Below are positions 1 through 6,161 of a stretch of DNA of 8,615 nucleotides, in pieces. The notes beneath the pieces were generated by a model. It was given only the letters and a program-made list of their open reading frames with translations, was not told the origin of the DNA and did not search any database. The translations under genes were made by a program, and so were the position numbers. Each line of letters begins with the position of its first letter. Within the stretch, counting starts at the first letter, position 1. This DNA is from Clostridiales bacterium. GTDB lineage: Bacteria > Bacillota > Clostridia > Lachnospirales > Lachnospiraceae. The stretch covers positions 1 to 8,615 of the forward strand of contig JAHZHG010000097.1 in assembly GCA_019420425.1 (NCBI GenBank), written 5' to 3'.

Positions 1-1265
1 GCGATATGGAGCCGAGCGACGTGCGCAGCATGTGCTGCCGTCTCCGACTCGACCTGCGCGAGCTGCGCAGAAAGACCGGCGGCTTCTTCGGCTCAGGAGA
101 GAGCACCGGAAGCGTGGGCGTAGTGACGATCAATATGCCGCGGATTGCCTATCTGTCTGCCGACGAGAGAGAATTTTACCAGAGACTGGATCATTTGATG
201 GACTTATCCGCCCGTTCGCTGAAAATCAAGCGGGATGTGATCAGCAGGCTGCTGGATGAAGGCCTGTATCCCTATACCAAGCGGTATCTTGGCAGCTTTG
301 ACAATCACTTTTCCACCATCGGCCTGATCGGCATGAACGAGGTAGGGCTGAACGCCAAGTGGCTGGGCAGGGATCTGAGCGATCCGGCTACCCAGAAATT
401 TACAAAAGAAGTGCTGATCCACATGCGGGAACGGCTGAAGGATTACCAGGAGGAGTACGGCGATCTGTACAATCTGGAGGCTACCCCGGCGGAGTCCACC
501 ACCTACCGTCTGGCCAAGCACGACCGGCAGAGATATCCGGATATCCGGACCGCCGGAAAGCCGGGAGATACTCCGTACTACACCAACAGCTCCCACCTGC
601 CGGTGGATTACACGGCGGATATTTTCGACGCCCTGGACATCCAGGACGAGCTGCAGACCCTGTACACATCAGGAACCGTATTCCATGCTTTTCTCGGCGA
701 GAAGCTGCCTGACTGGAAGGCCGCGGCAAACCTGGTGCGCAAGATTGCGGAGAATTACAAGCTGCCGTACTACACCATGTCTCCGACCTATTCCATTTGT
801 CAGGAGCACGGCTACATCACCGGGGAGCACTTCACCTGTCCCGTCTGCGGAAAGCATACGGAGGTTTACAGCAGGATTACCGGCTACTACCGCCCGGTGC
901 AGAACTGGAACGACGGAAAGACCCAGGAGTTCAAAAACCGAAAGCTGTATGATATCCCCAATTCCCGCCTGAAGCGCTTCCAGAACAGTGTGGAGGTAAA
1001 GGCAGAGGACATCGGGGAAGCGCCGGCGCAGGAGAGCAGGACGGCGAAGAAATATCTGTTCACCACCAAAACCTGTCCCAACTGCCGGATTGCAAAACAG
1101 ATGCTCGGCGAAGAGAGCTACACGGTGATCGATGCGGAGGAAAATCAGGAAATGGTATCGCAGTATGGGATTATGCAGGCACCGACGCTGGTGGTTATCC
1201 AGGACGGCAATGTGCAGAAATATGTGAATGCATCGAATATAAAGAGATATGTAGACACGCACTAA
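1..1265 (+). CDS. nrdD: Anaerobic ribonucleoside-triphosphate reductase, C-terminal part, with fused redoxin domain (5' partial)
   Basis: This is the class III ribonucleotide reductase, which makes dNTPs from NTPs without oxygen by glycyl-radical chemistry in the cytoplasm. The reading frame is open at the left edge, so the N-terminal ATP-cone and much of the barrel are missing; roughly 420 residues remain. Numbering from the first Met at base 6: MCCR at residues 9-12 probably carries the thiyl-radical cysteine of the finger loop (inference). GGFFGSGESTGSVGVV (25-40) is a family signature. Zinc ligands are probably C265, H268, C278 and C281. RITGYYRPV (290-298) contains the glycyl-radical Gly293. 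After a short linker, residues about 349-419 form a thioredoxin/glutaredoxin-like domain with a CPNC pair (C357, C360) and a cis-proline motif QAPT (391-394). This suggests a dithiol electron donor built into the enzyme. The radical-SAM activase gene nrdG does not follow; a convergent cold-shock gene does. Confidence 0.96.
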   Translation, partial: DMEPSDVRSMCCRLRLDLRELRRKTGGFFGSGESTGSVGVVTINMPRIAYLSADEREFYQRLDHLMDLSARSLKIKRDVISRLLDEGLYPYTKRYLGSFDNHFSTIGLIGMNEVGLNAKWLGRDLSDPATQKFTKEVLIHMRERLKDYQEEYGDLYNLEATPAESTTYRLAKHDRQRYPDIRTAGKPGDTPYYTNSSHLPVDYTADIFDALDIQDELQTLYTSGTVFHAFLGEKLPDWKAAANLVRKIAENYKLPYYTMSPTYSICQEHGYITGEHFTCPVCGKHTEVYSRITGYYRPVQNWNDGKTQEFKNRKLYDIPNSRLKRFQNSVEVKAEDIGEAPAQESRTAKKYLFTTKTCPNCRIAKQMLGEESYTVIDAEENQEMVSQYGIMQAPTLVVIQDGNVQKYVNASNIKRYVDTH

Positions 1266-1274
1266 AGCGTGAGG

Positions 1275-1300
1275 TAATGCAGTCCCCCGGGGCTGCATTA
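1275..1300 (+). terminator. Probable terminator of nrdD
   Basis: An 8-bp stem (taatgcag / ctgcatta) encloses a C/G-rich loop that can pair further (CCCC with GGGG). It begins 10 bases after the nrdD stop codon. The following stretch, ttgttgtat, is only moderately T-rich, so termination may be incomplete. The convergent cold-shock terminator just downstream would back it up. Confidence 0.55.
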
Positions 1301-1332
1301 TTGTTGTATAGAAACTCCGTTCCCCATGGCAC

Positions 1333-1367
1333 AAAAAAATACCGTCGTGTCAGACACGACGGTATTT
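1333..1367 (-). terminator. Intrinsic terminator of the cold-shock gene
   Basis: There is a perfect 14-bp inverted repeat, 1337-1350 against 1354-1367, with a 3-base loop. Read on the minus strand it ends in a run of T's, the A-run at 1333-1339 on the plus strand. It sits 12 bases beyond the cold-shock stop codon. On the plus strand the stem is followed by gatggttttc, so it could also stop residual transcription from nrdD. Confidence 0.93.
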
Positions 1368-1378
1368 GATGGTTTTCA

Positions 1379-1579
1379 TTAGGATTTTACAACATTAGCT
1401 GCCTGCATTCCACGAGCGCCTTCTGTTAAGTCGTAGGTTACGGCCTGGCCTTCCTCGAGGGTCTTAAAGCCTTCACCCTGGATTGCTGAGAAGTGTACGA
1501 ACACGTCTGCGCCGTCTTCTCCGGTGATGAATCCATAACCTTTTTCTGCGTTAAACCACTTTACTGTACCCTTATTCAT
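1379..1579 (-). CDS. csp: Cold-shock domain protein (CspA/CspB family)
   Basis: This is a 66-residue single-stranded nucleic-acid-binding protein of the OB-fold cold-shock family. Such proteins melt RNA secondary structure and can act as transcription antiterminators. The length is typical and the whole protein is the cold-shock domain. It starts MNKGTVKWFNAEKGYGFI; the RNP1 motif is KGYGFI and the RNP2 motif is VFVHF, and both carry the aromatic residues that stack on bases. The start at 1579 is set by a GGAGG ribosome site at 1587-1591, 7 bases upstream. The gene is monocistronic. It has its own consensus promoter, a long structured leader and its own terminator, and it is convergent with nrdD and divergent from the repressor operon. 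The family assignment is firm; which paralogue it is cannot be told from one window. Confidence 0.97.
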   Translation of the reverse strand: MNKGTVKWFNAEKGYGFITGEDGADVFVHFSAIQGEGFKTLEEGQAVTYDLTEGARGMQAANVVKS

Positions 1580-1620
1580 TTTGGTACCTCCGTTAAAAAA
1601 ATGTGACCATGGTAATAAAA

Positions 1621-1677
1621 TTCACGAGTTGTTATAGATTACAAAGGCATATTTCATAATCTATAACAGCTCGTGAA
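1621..1677 (-). promoter_or_regulatory. Large hairpin in the cold-shock mRNA leader (possible attenuator or RNA thermosensor)
   Basis: Arms at 1621-1641 and 1657-1677 pair over 20 of 21 positions around a 15-base loop. The only imperfect pair, t1629 with g1669, is a G-U wobble in plus-strand RNA but an A-C mismatch in the minus-strand csp mRNA. The hairpin lies inside the inferred csp leader, about 28 nt after the start site and about 40 nt before the start codon. In the csp direction it is followed by TTTTATT, so it resembles an intrinsic terminator placed before the gene. Cold-shock mRNAs are known for long structured leaders. Regulation by attenuation or temperature is inference. Confidence 0.6.
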
Positions 1678-1711
1678 ATAATATAACCATCTAATCTTAA
1701 ATTGCATCTCA

Positions 1712-1740
1712 ATTATATCGCCGGAGTTTTCAGATGTCAA
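1712..1740 (-). promoter_or_regulatory. Consensus sigma-70/sigma-A promoter of the cold-shock gene
   Basis: On the minus strand there is TTGACA (1740-1735), a 17-base spacer and TATAAT (1717-1712). Both boxes match consensus exactly. Transcription should start near 1705, giving a leader of about 125 nt before the ATG at 1579. A/T-rich tracts lie just upstream of the -35 box. Confidence 0.93.
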
Positions 1741-1742
1741 GG

Positions 1743-1793
1743 AAAATATTGTGCTCCAGATGAAGAAAATTACAAAAAAAATCAGGAAAAAAA
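1743..1793. promoter_or_regulatory. A-tract region between divergent promoters (possible UP element or curved DNA)
   Basis: Plus-strand A-tracts occur at 1743-1746, 1766-1769, 1774-1781 and 1787-1793. The last three are centred about 10 to 13 bases apart, close to the helical repeat. They lie upstream of the csp -35 box and between it and the repressor promoter. Intrinsic bending or an alpha-CTD contact site is plausible but not shown. Confidence 0.35.
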
Positions 1794-1821
1794 TGAGTTT
1801 TCCGAAGGGCTGCGCTAAGGC

Positions 1822-1850
1822 TTGACAAACAAGTTTTACGGATGTAAAAT
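1822..1850 (+). promoter_or_regulatory. Promoter of the repressor/protease/transport operon
   Basis: TTGACA at 1822-1827, a 17-base spacer and TAAAAT at 1845-1850 form a near-consensus sigma-A promoter. The start site should be near 1857, some 37 bases before the repressor ATG. The -10 box overlaps the first palindromic operator and the second operator begins just after the start site, which suits direct repression. The TTG inside the -35 box is in frame with the repressor, but it is promoter DNA rather than a start codon. Confidence 0.87.
1834..1849. promoter_or_regulatory. BlaI/MecI-type operator 1
   Basis: TTTTACGGATGTAAAA has a perfect 6-bp half-site palindrome, TTTTAC..GTAAAA. It matches the TACA/TGTA-type dyads bound by BlaI, MecI and CopY repressors. 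It covers the spacer and most of the -10 box, so a bound dimer would block RNA polymerase. A near-identical copy lies 27 bases downstream, and the repressor gene follows immediately. Confidence 0.82.
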
Positions 1851-1860
1851 AAAAGAAAAG

Positions 1861-1876
1861 TTTTACAAATGTAAAA
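1861..1876. promoter_or_regulatory. BlaI/MecI-type operator 2
   Basis: TTTTACAAATGTAAAA is identical to operator 1 except in the central four bases (caaat in place of cggat, counted with the flanking C and T). The shared flank AAG precedes both copies. Centre-to-centre spacing is 27 bp, about two and a half helical turns, so two dimers would sit on nearly opposite faces of the DNA. It lies just downstream of the predicted transcription start. Confidence 0.82.
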
Positions 1877-1893
1877 AGAAAAGAGGGGCAAAG

Positions 1894-2295
1894 ATGAAGA
1901 AGAGTGGAAAGGAAATTGTGCGGCTGCCGGATGCGGAGCTGGAGATTATGCAGGTATTGTGGGAGAGCAGCGAGGCCCTTTCCCGGCCGGAGATCGAGGA
2001 GCGGCTGCGCGGCGGAGAGCGGTCGGCGTGGGACACCAGTACGGTGAACAGCCTGCTGGGACGGCTGCGCGGCAGGGGCTTTTTGGAGGCGGTCAGGGAG
2101 GGAAAACGATACTACTACCGGCCTTTGGTTTTGGAGGAGGAATACCTGCAGGCGGAAAGCAAAAAAATATTGTCCCGCCTGTTCCGGGGAAAGACGGTGA
2201 ACTTTCTTGCCGCCCTGGTGGAGGGCGATCAGATCAGCGAGGAGGAATTTGCGGAGCTGGAGGAGTTTTTACAGCAGAGAAAGGGGCGGCCGTGA
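1894..2295 (+). CDS. BlaI/MecI/CopY-family winged-helix repressor
   Basis: This 133-residue repressor is usual for the family (about 120-140). The N-terminal winged helix spans residues about 8-80. The recognition helix is DTSTVNSLLGRLRGRGF (47-63), followed by a wing containing GKRYYYRPL (70-78). The C-terminal dimerisation helices span about 81-130. In BlaI and MecI, repression ends when the partner BlaR1/MecR1 protease leads to cleavage in the C-terminal helix. By eye that site falls near A107-L108 here, so the classic Asn-Phe bond is not conserved at that position. The start at 1894 is favoured by GAGGGG at 1883-1888; an in-frame TTG at 1822 is rejected because it is the -35 box. The stop TGA shares one base with the next gene's ATG, implying translational coupling. 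It probably represses its own operon through the two palindromes upstream. Confidence 0.95.
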   Translation: MKKSGKEIVRLPDAELEIMQVLWESSEALSRPEIEERLRGGERSAWDTSTVNSLLGRLRGRGFLEAVREGKRYYYRPLVLEEEYLQAESKKILSRLFRGKTVNFLAALVEGDQISEEEFAELEEFLQQRKGRP

Positions 2296-4652
2296 TGGGA
2301 GAGCTGTTTGTATGGAGTTTGGAGCGGATGCTGATCCTGGGCGCAGTGCTGGGCGCGGTGCTGTGGTTCCGGAAGCGGCGTGCCCAGGGCTATTCGGGGG
2401 CGGCATGGCGGATGCTGTGGATTGGTTTTGGCATTCTTTTGCTGGTTCCTTTCCGCCTGCCGGGGATTTCCTTATGGGAACTGATGCCAGAGCCGCCCCA
2501 GGTAAGGGACGAGCGCAGAGTGGAAGAGACGCAGCAGGAAAAACCGCTGGCGGCGGCAGCCAGGGAAGAGAAGGCTTCCGTTCCAGCGGCGGAACATCCA
2601 GAGAAAAATGGGCAAAGCGCGTCGGCGCCGCCGGTTACGGAAGAGCAGATACGGAAGGAAATCCGCGACTCCCTGCTGGCCGGAAAAAAGAAGGCAGAGC
2701 CATGGGAGATACTAGCCTGGGTTTGGCTCTTCGGCGTCGGGGTAAGCGCCCTGTGGTCTGCCGCGCGGTATATCTGGTGGCGAAAAACGGTTCTTCCCTG
2801 GAACCGCCGGGTAACGGATGAAGCAGTCCTGGCGTCTGCGGAGGCGGCCGCCAGGCGGTGCGGAACTGCTGTTCCGCCCCTGTATCAAAATCCCCGTCTG
2901 GACAGCCCCGTGCTCTTTGGCGGCCTGCGTCCGGTGATTATCCTGCCGGAGTATCAGGGGAAGGATGAGGAGACTGCCTGGGCGCTGCTCCATGAGTGCG
3001 TACATAAACGCCGCAGGGATCTGTGGATTCGCTGGCTATGGGCGGTCATCCAATGGATCTACTGGTATCATCCCGTGATTTACCTGGCCAGGACGTGCAT
3101 GACGGAGGATCTGGAGGAGGCCTGTGACGAGGCTGTGCTGAAGGATTGCACACGGGAGGAACGGCAGGCATACGGCGAGGCCCTGCTGTCCTTTGCCCGG
3201 CCGCACAGAAGAGGAACGCCGGCCTCCGCGCAACTTGCCTTTTCTGTGGAAAAAGAACGGCTTATGCGCCGCTTTCAGCGTATTTTTTCTACGGAGCCAA
3301 AGAAAAAAGGCCGCCGTATGCTGGCCGCTTTTCTGGCCCTCGGAGTGCTTACGCCGACGCTGTTTGGCTGTGGCAGGACGGCCGGAGACGCAGAGCTGGA
3401 GGAGACGGATCAGCTGGTGATCTGCTACGATGCCTCTTCCTATTTAGCCGGACTTTCCGAATTGTACGTCAATAACGTACTCTCCTATTACCGCGCCGCC
3501 CATCCGGATGTGGAAGTCATTCTCCAGGCGGCAAAGATAGGGGGAGACAGCGTCGAGAGCCAGGCGGAACGCAAGCGGCTCAAGACAGAGATTATGGCCG
3601 GGAATGGCCCGGATCTGCTTGTTTCCACCTATGATGCTCTGCTGGATAATCCGCAGAAGCAGATGGAATCGGGGGTATTCCTTGACGTATCCCCGTATCT
3701 GGAGAAGAGTGAGGAGATTGACCGTTCCGTATTAAACCCACAGGTAATGGAGTGCGGCCAGGCAGACGGCGGACAGTACCTGATTCCCCTCAGCTATCGG
3801 GTGTATCACATGATTTCGGGAAAGCAGACGTTAGCGCAGTACGGGTTTCAAAAGGAAAACTGCGGGGAACGAAAGGGCTATTTGGCAGAAGTGGAGGCAT
3901 TTTATGAGCGGACACAGTACCGGCTCCCGCTGACGCTGGCCTACCTGGACGGAGAAGAAAATATCTATGATACATACGGCAACAGCTTTTCTGCGCTGTT
4001 CCCGGATTTTTTCTCCGATGCAAACGGGGAGCTTCCCTTTGCGGATGAGGACGTACGAAAGTGGTTTGCTCTGTACAGGCAGGAGCGGGAGACGCTGAAG
4101 AACCATGGCGTTGCGGACACGGGCTATATTGCGGAGGACTATCTGTGGGAAACCGGAAGCGGGATCGATATACTCTACGTTGCGGACGGTATGCTGCTCG
4201 AGGAGGATACGCCGGTATACCTGTCCTTCCAGCAGGAAAAATCCGGGGCCACTGCGGTGGTAGACACCTGGGCAGGCATCCTGGAGGGAGCAAAAAATAA
4301 GAAAAATGCCTGGGATTTTCTGGAAATGATGCTTTCCCGGGATATCCAACGGCTATGCGTAAAAGACGGGCAGCTGCCCGTGCGGACAGATCTGGGCGAA
4401 GAGATTATGGCGCAGATGGAGAAAGCAGACGGAACATGGGATTACTGGGAAGTAAAGATGAGCGATACCGAACGGCAGGCGCTTTTTACAGAGATCGTCG
4501 ATGCGATGACGAATGTGGGAAATGCGGTGATTTCGGAAAACCTGTATGATCGGGTGCTGGAATATTTTGAACCGTACTTTGGAGGTGAGGCGTCCTATGA
4601 TGCGTGCGCTGAAGATGCACAGCGGTACTATGATATCTATTGTTCGGAATAA
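2295..4652 (+). CDS. BlaR1-like M56 membrane metalloprotease fused to an ABC solute-binding protein (sensor-transducer)
   Basis: A 785-residue fusion in one uninterrupted frame. Residues 1-341 have the BlaR1/MecR1 layout. TM1 is about 4-25 and TM2 about 37-53. An extracellular acidic/alanine-rich loop (about 62-135) precedes TM3 (about 137-162). The cytosolic M56 domain has zinc motif HECVH (233-237) and third-ligand motif E274-x3-D278 (EEACDE), with a hydrophobic segment (about 243-265) between them. TM4 is about 342-357. BlaR1 then has a penicillin-binding sensor; here residues about 372-785 form a family-1 solute-binding protein like MalE/UgpB. Its marks are EIMAGNGPDLL (432-442), GQYLIPLSY (493-501), DTWAGILEGAKNKKNAWDFL (657-676) and LPVR (694-697). 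No serine beta-lactamase or transpeptidase motifs are visible. LFGC (356-359) at the junction looks like a lipobox. The start at 2295 has AAGGGG 8 bases upstream. Inferred role: bind an external ligand, perhaps a carbohydrate, and signal to the repressor. Domains are clear; ligand and mechanism are unknown. Confidence 0.9.
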   Translation: MGELFVWSLERMLILGAVLGAVLWFRKRRAQGYSGAAWRMLWIGFGILLLVPFRLPGISLWELMPEPPQVRDERRVEETQQEKPLAAAAREEKASVPAAEHPEKNGQSASAPPVTEEQIRKEIRDSLLAGKKKAEPWEILAWVWLFGVGVSALWSAARYIWWRKTVLPWNRRVTDEAVLASAEAAARRCGTAVPPLYQNPRLDSPVLFGGLRPVIILPEYQGKDEETAWALLHECVHKRRRDLWIRWLWAVIQWIYWYHPVIYLARTCMTEDLEEACDEAVLKDCTREERQAYGEALLSFARPHRRGTPASAQLAFSVEKERLMRRFQRIFSTEPKKKGRRMLAAFLALGVLTPTLFGCGRTAGDAELEETDQLVICYDASSYLAGLSELYVNNVLSYYRAAHPDVEVILQAAKIGGDSVESQAERKRLKTEIMAGNGPDLLVSTYDALLDNPQKQMESGVFLDVSPYLEKSEEIDRSVLNPQVMECGQADGGQYLIPLSYRVYHMISGKQTLAQYGFQKENCGERKGYLAEVEAFYERTQYRLPLTLAYLDGEENIYDTYGNSFSALFPDFFSDANGELPFADEDVRKWFALYRQERETLKNHGVADTGYIAEDYLWETGSGIDILYVADGMLLEEDTPVYLSFQQEKSGATAVVDTWAGILEGAKNKKNAWDFLEMMLSRDIQRLCVKDGQLPVRTDLGEEIMAQMEKADGTWDYWEVKMSDTERQALFTEIVDAMTNVGNAVISENLYDRVLEYFEPYFGGEASYDACAEDAQRYYDIYCSE
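4581..4590 (+). promoter_or_regulatory. Ribosome binding site of the first permease, inside the fusion gene
   Basis: GGAGGTGAGG lies within the last codons of the solute-binding domain, 6-9 bases before tandem ATGs at 4597 and 4600. It decides the permease start over the in-frame ATG at 4546, which has no comparable site. Confidence 0.8.
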
Positions 4653-5433
4653 GCGGTACCGGACGGGATTTTTCTGGGCAGCTCCGTTTCTGGCCGGGCT
4701 GACGGTTTTCCTGGTTCAGCCGTTTCTGGAATTAACCGTGAGCACCTTCTTCAAAAGCGGGCGGGGAAGCTTCGCCGGACTGGAAAACTACCGCAGGCTT
4801 TTGATGTCTGAGGCGTTTCGGCGGGCGGCGGGGAATACGGCGGCCCTGCTGGCGGTTTCGCTGCTGCTGATCTGCGTGACTGGCGTACTGCTTGCCCTGT
4901 TTTTCCAGGCCCTGAGGGAAAAGGCGCCTTTACTTATGGCAGCCGGACTCATCCCCTTCCTTGTCCCGGCGCTGGGAGCGGTTTTGGTGGTGCGGGAGGT
5001 CTGCCCGGATTCGCTGTGGGGGCTTTGCGCGGTACATCTATGGAAGTACGGAGGCTTTTACGGCGTACTTCTGGCCTTTGCTATCCGGCAGATTCCGGCA
5101 GAATATTATGAGGCTGCGCAGCTGGAGGGAGCCGGATACTGGCGGCAGGTGCGGCTGATTACCCTCCCCTGCATCCGGGAAATGCTGGATTTTGCGGTGA
5201 TTCTCGGCGTTGTGCACACCTTTATGAGCTATCGGGAGGCCCTGCTTTTGTGGGGGAGCTATCCGCCGGAAAATCTGTATCTGCTGCAGCATTATCTCAG
5301 CAACAATTTTGAGCAGATGAACCAGCTGCACCTGTCAACAGCCGCCGTGGTGATTACCGCCGCGACCCTGTTGGCTGTGCTGGCAGTGGAGAAAGGGAGA
5401 GCATGGAAAAGAAGAAACGCTGGTCGTGTATAA
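4597..5433 (+). CDS. ABC transporter permease, MalF/UgpA type
   Basis: A 278-residue inner-membrane permease with about six helices: roughly 25-44, 80-103, 110-132, 148-163, 192-209 and 247-265. The cytosolic EAA loop that docks the ATPase is canonical: EAAQLEGAG (172-180) with the terminal LP at 190-191. The pattern FFWAAPFLAGLTVFLVQPF and the GLENYRRLL segment (61-69) are typical of the MalF partner in carbohydrate importers. The gene overlaps the end of the fusion gene by 56 bases, and its start is fixed by the strong ribosome site at 4581-4590 (4597 or 4600). This overlap suggests coupled synthesis with the solute-binding domain, its expected partner. No ABC ATPase gene lies in the window, so a shared MsmX-type ATPase would be needed for transport. 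Confidence 0.93.
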   Translation: MMRALKMHSGTMISIVRNKRYRTGFFWAAPFLAGLTVFLVQPFLELTVSTFFKSGRGSFAGLENYRRLLMSEAFRRAAGNTAALLAVSLLLICVTGVLLALFFQALREKAPLLMAAGLIPFLVPALGAVLVVREVCPDSLWGLCAVHLWKYGGFYGVLLAFAIRQIPAEYYEAAQLEGAGYWRQVRLITLPCIREMLDFAVILGVVHTFMSYREALLLWGSYPPENLYLLQHYLSNNFEQMNQLHLSTAAVVITAATLLAVLAVEKGRAWKRRNAGRV

Positions 5434-6161
5434 AAGGAATCGGCGCCGGAATCTGCGGCTGCATTTTTCTGATTCCGGTGCTGCTTTTCCTGGAGCAGGG
5501 AGTCTGGGAAAACGGCGGCTTTACCCTGCGGTGGTATAAAGAGGTCTTTTTGAGCAGTCCGCTGTATCTGAAGAAATTCTGGGGCAGCCTGGCACTGACG
5601 GCTTTGCTGGTTGCCGGGCAGCTGGGAATGGGCGTTATGGCAGCCTTTGGCTTCGCTGTCTGCGAGCTGCCGGGAAAGCGGCTGCTGAAGGGAGTATTGC
5701 TGGTGCTGATGCTGCTGCCCGTCCAGGTGCTGCTGGTTCCCCAATATCTGGTACTGAACCGCCTGCAGCTGCTGAATACCGTATGGGCGCTCATTTTGCC
5801 GTATTTTTTCCTGCCGTTTTCCACGTTTTTCCTGATTCTCTTTTTTGAACATACGGACAGGGATGCACTGGATGCGGCCAGGCTGGACGGCGCCGGGAGC
5901 GGGAGACTGCTTACGCGGATCGTGCTGCCCATGGAGCGCGGGCCGGTGGCGGCGCTTTCCCTCCTCGTGTTTTTGTACGCCTGGAGTATGGTGGAGCAGC
6001 CTGCGGCCTTTTTGAAGGACATACATTTGTATCCGCTGGGGGTGTATCTGATGACGGCGCCCGGGCGGGAAATGGGAAGGCTGTCGGCGTGCGGAGTACT
6101 TTCTGTGCTTCCGCTCCTGATTTTGGCCGGCTTCCTGTTCCGGAGAGGGAGGACAGAATGA
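5403..6161 (+). CDS. ABC transporter permease, MalG/UgpE type
   Basis: A 252-residue permease, somewhat short for the MalG class (usually about 270-280). Helices lie at about 13-30, 60-87, 94-118, 124-148, 181-200 and 230-246. The EAA loop is present as DALDAARLDGAG (154-165) with the closing LP at 175-176, the form usual for the second permease of sugar importers. It overlaps the first permease by 31 bases and has AAGGGAG and TGGAG sequences just upstream of its ATG. The two permeases should form the membrane channel that receives ligand from the solute-binding domain. The first extracytoplasmic segment, between helices 1 and 2, looks abbreviated. Substrate cannot be told from the sequence. 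Confidence 0.92.
   Translation: MEKKKRWSCIKGIGAGICGCIFLIPVLLFLEQGVWENGGFTLRWYKEVFLSSPLYLKKFWGSLALTALLVAGQLGMGVMAAFGFAVCELPGKRLLKGVLLVLMLLPVQVLLVPQYLVLNRLQLLNTVWALILPYFFLPFSTFFLILFFEHTDRDALDAARLDGAGSGRLLTRIVLPMERGPVAALSLLVFLYAWSMVEQPAAFLKDIHLYPLGVYLMTAPGREMGRLSACGVLSVLPLLILAGFLFRRGRTE

Noticed and set aside
1621..1677. Miniature mobile element in front of csp.
   Set aside because: At 57 bp with no target duplication, and lying wholly inside the csp leader between promoter and ribosome site, a leader structure is the simpler reading.
1822..1893. An in-frame TTG that would lengthen the repressor by 24 residues.
   Set aside because: The TTG is the first part of the -35 box TTGACA, the extra residues would be encoded by the promoter and operators, and a good ribosome site precedes the ATG at 1894.
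1959..2294. Upstream extension of the M56-SBP frame across the repressor gene.
   Set aside because: It is the other-frame shadow of the repressor, is glycine/arginine-rich and low in complexity, and the BlaR1-like protein clearly begins at the ATG at 2295.
3411..4652. Penicillin-binding/beta-lactamase sensor domain expected after a BlaR1 TM4.
   Set aside because: No SxxK, SxN or KTG set in the right order is visible. The segment instead matches solute-binding protein motifs such as AGNGPDLL and a C-terminal LPVR.
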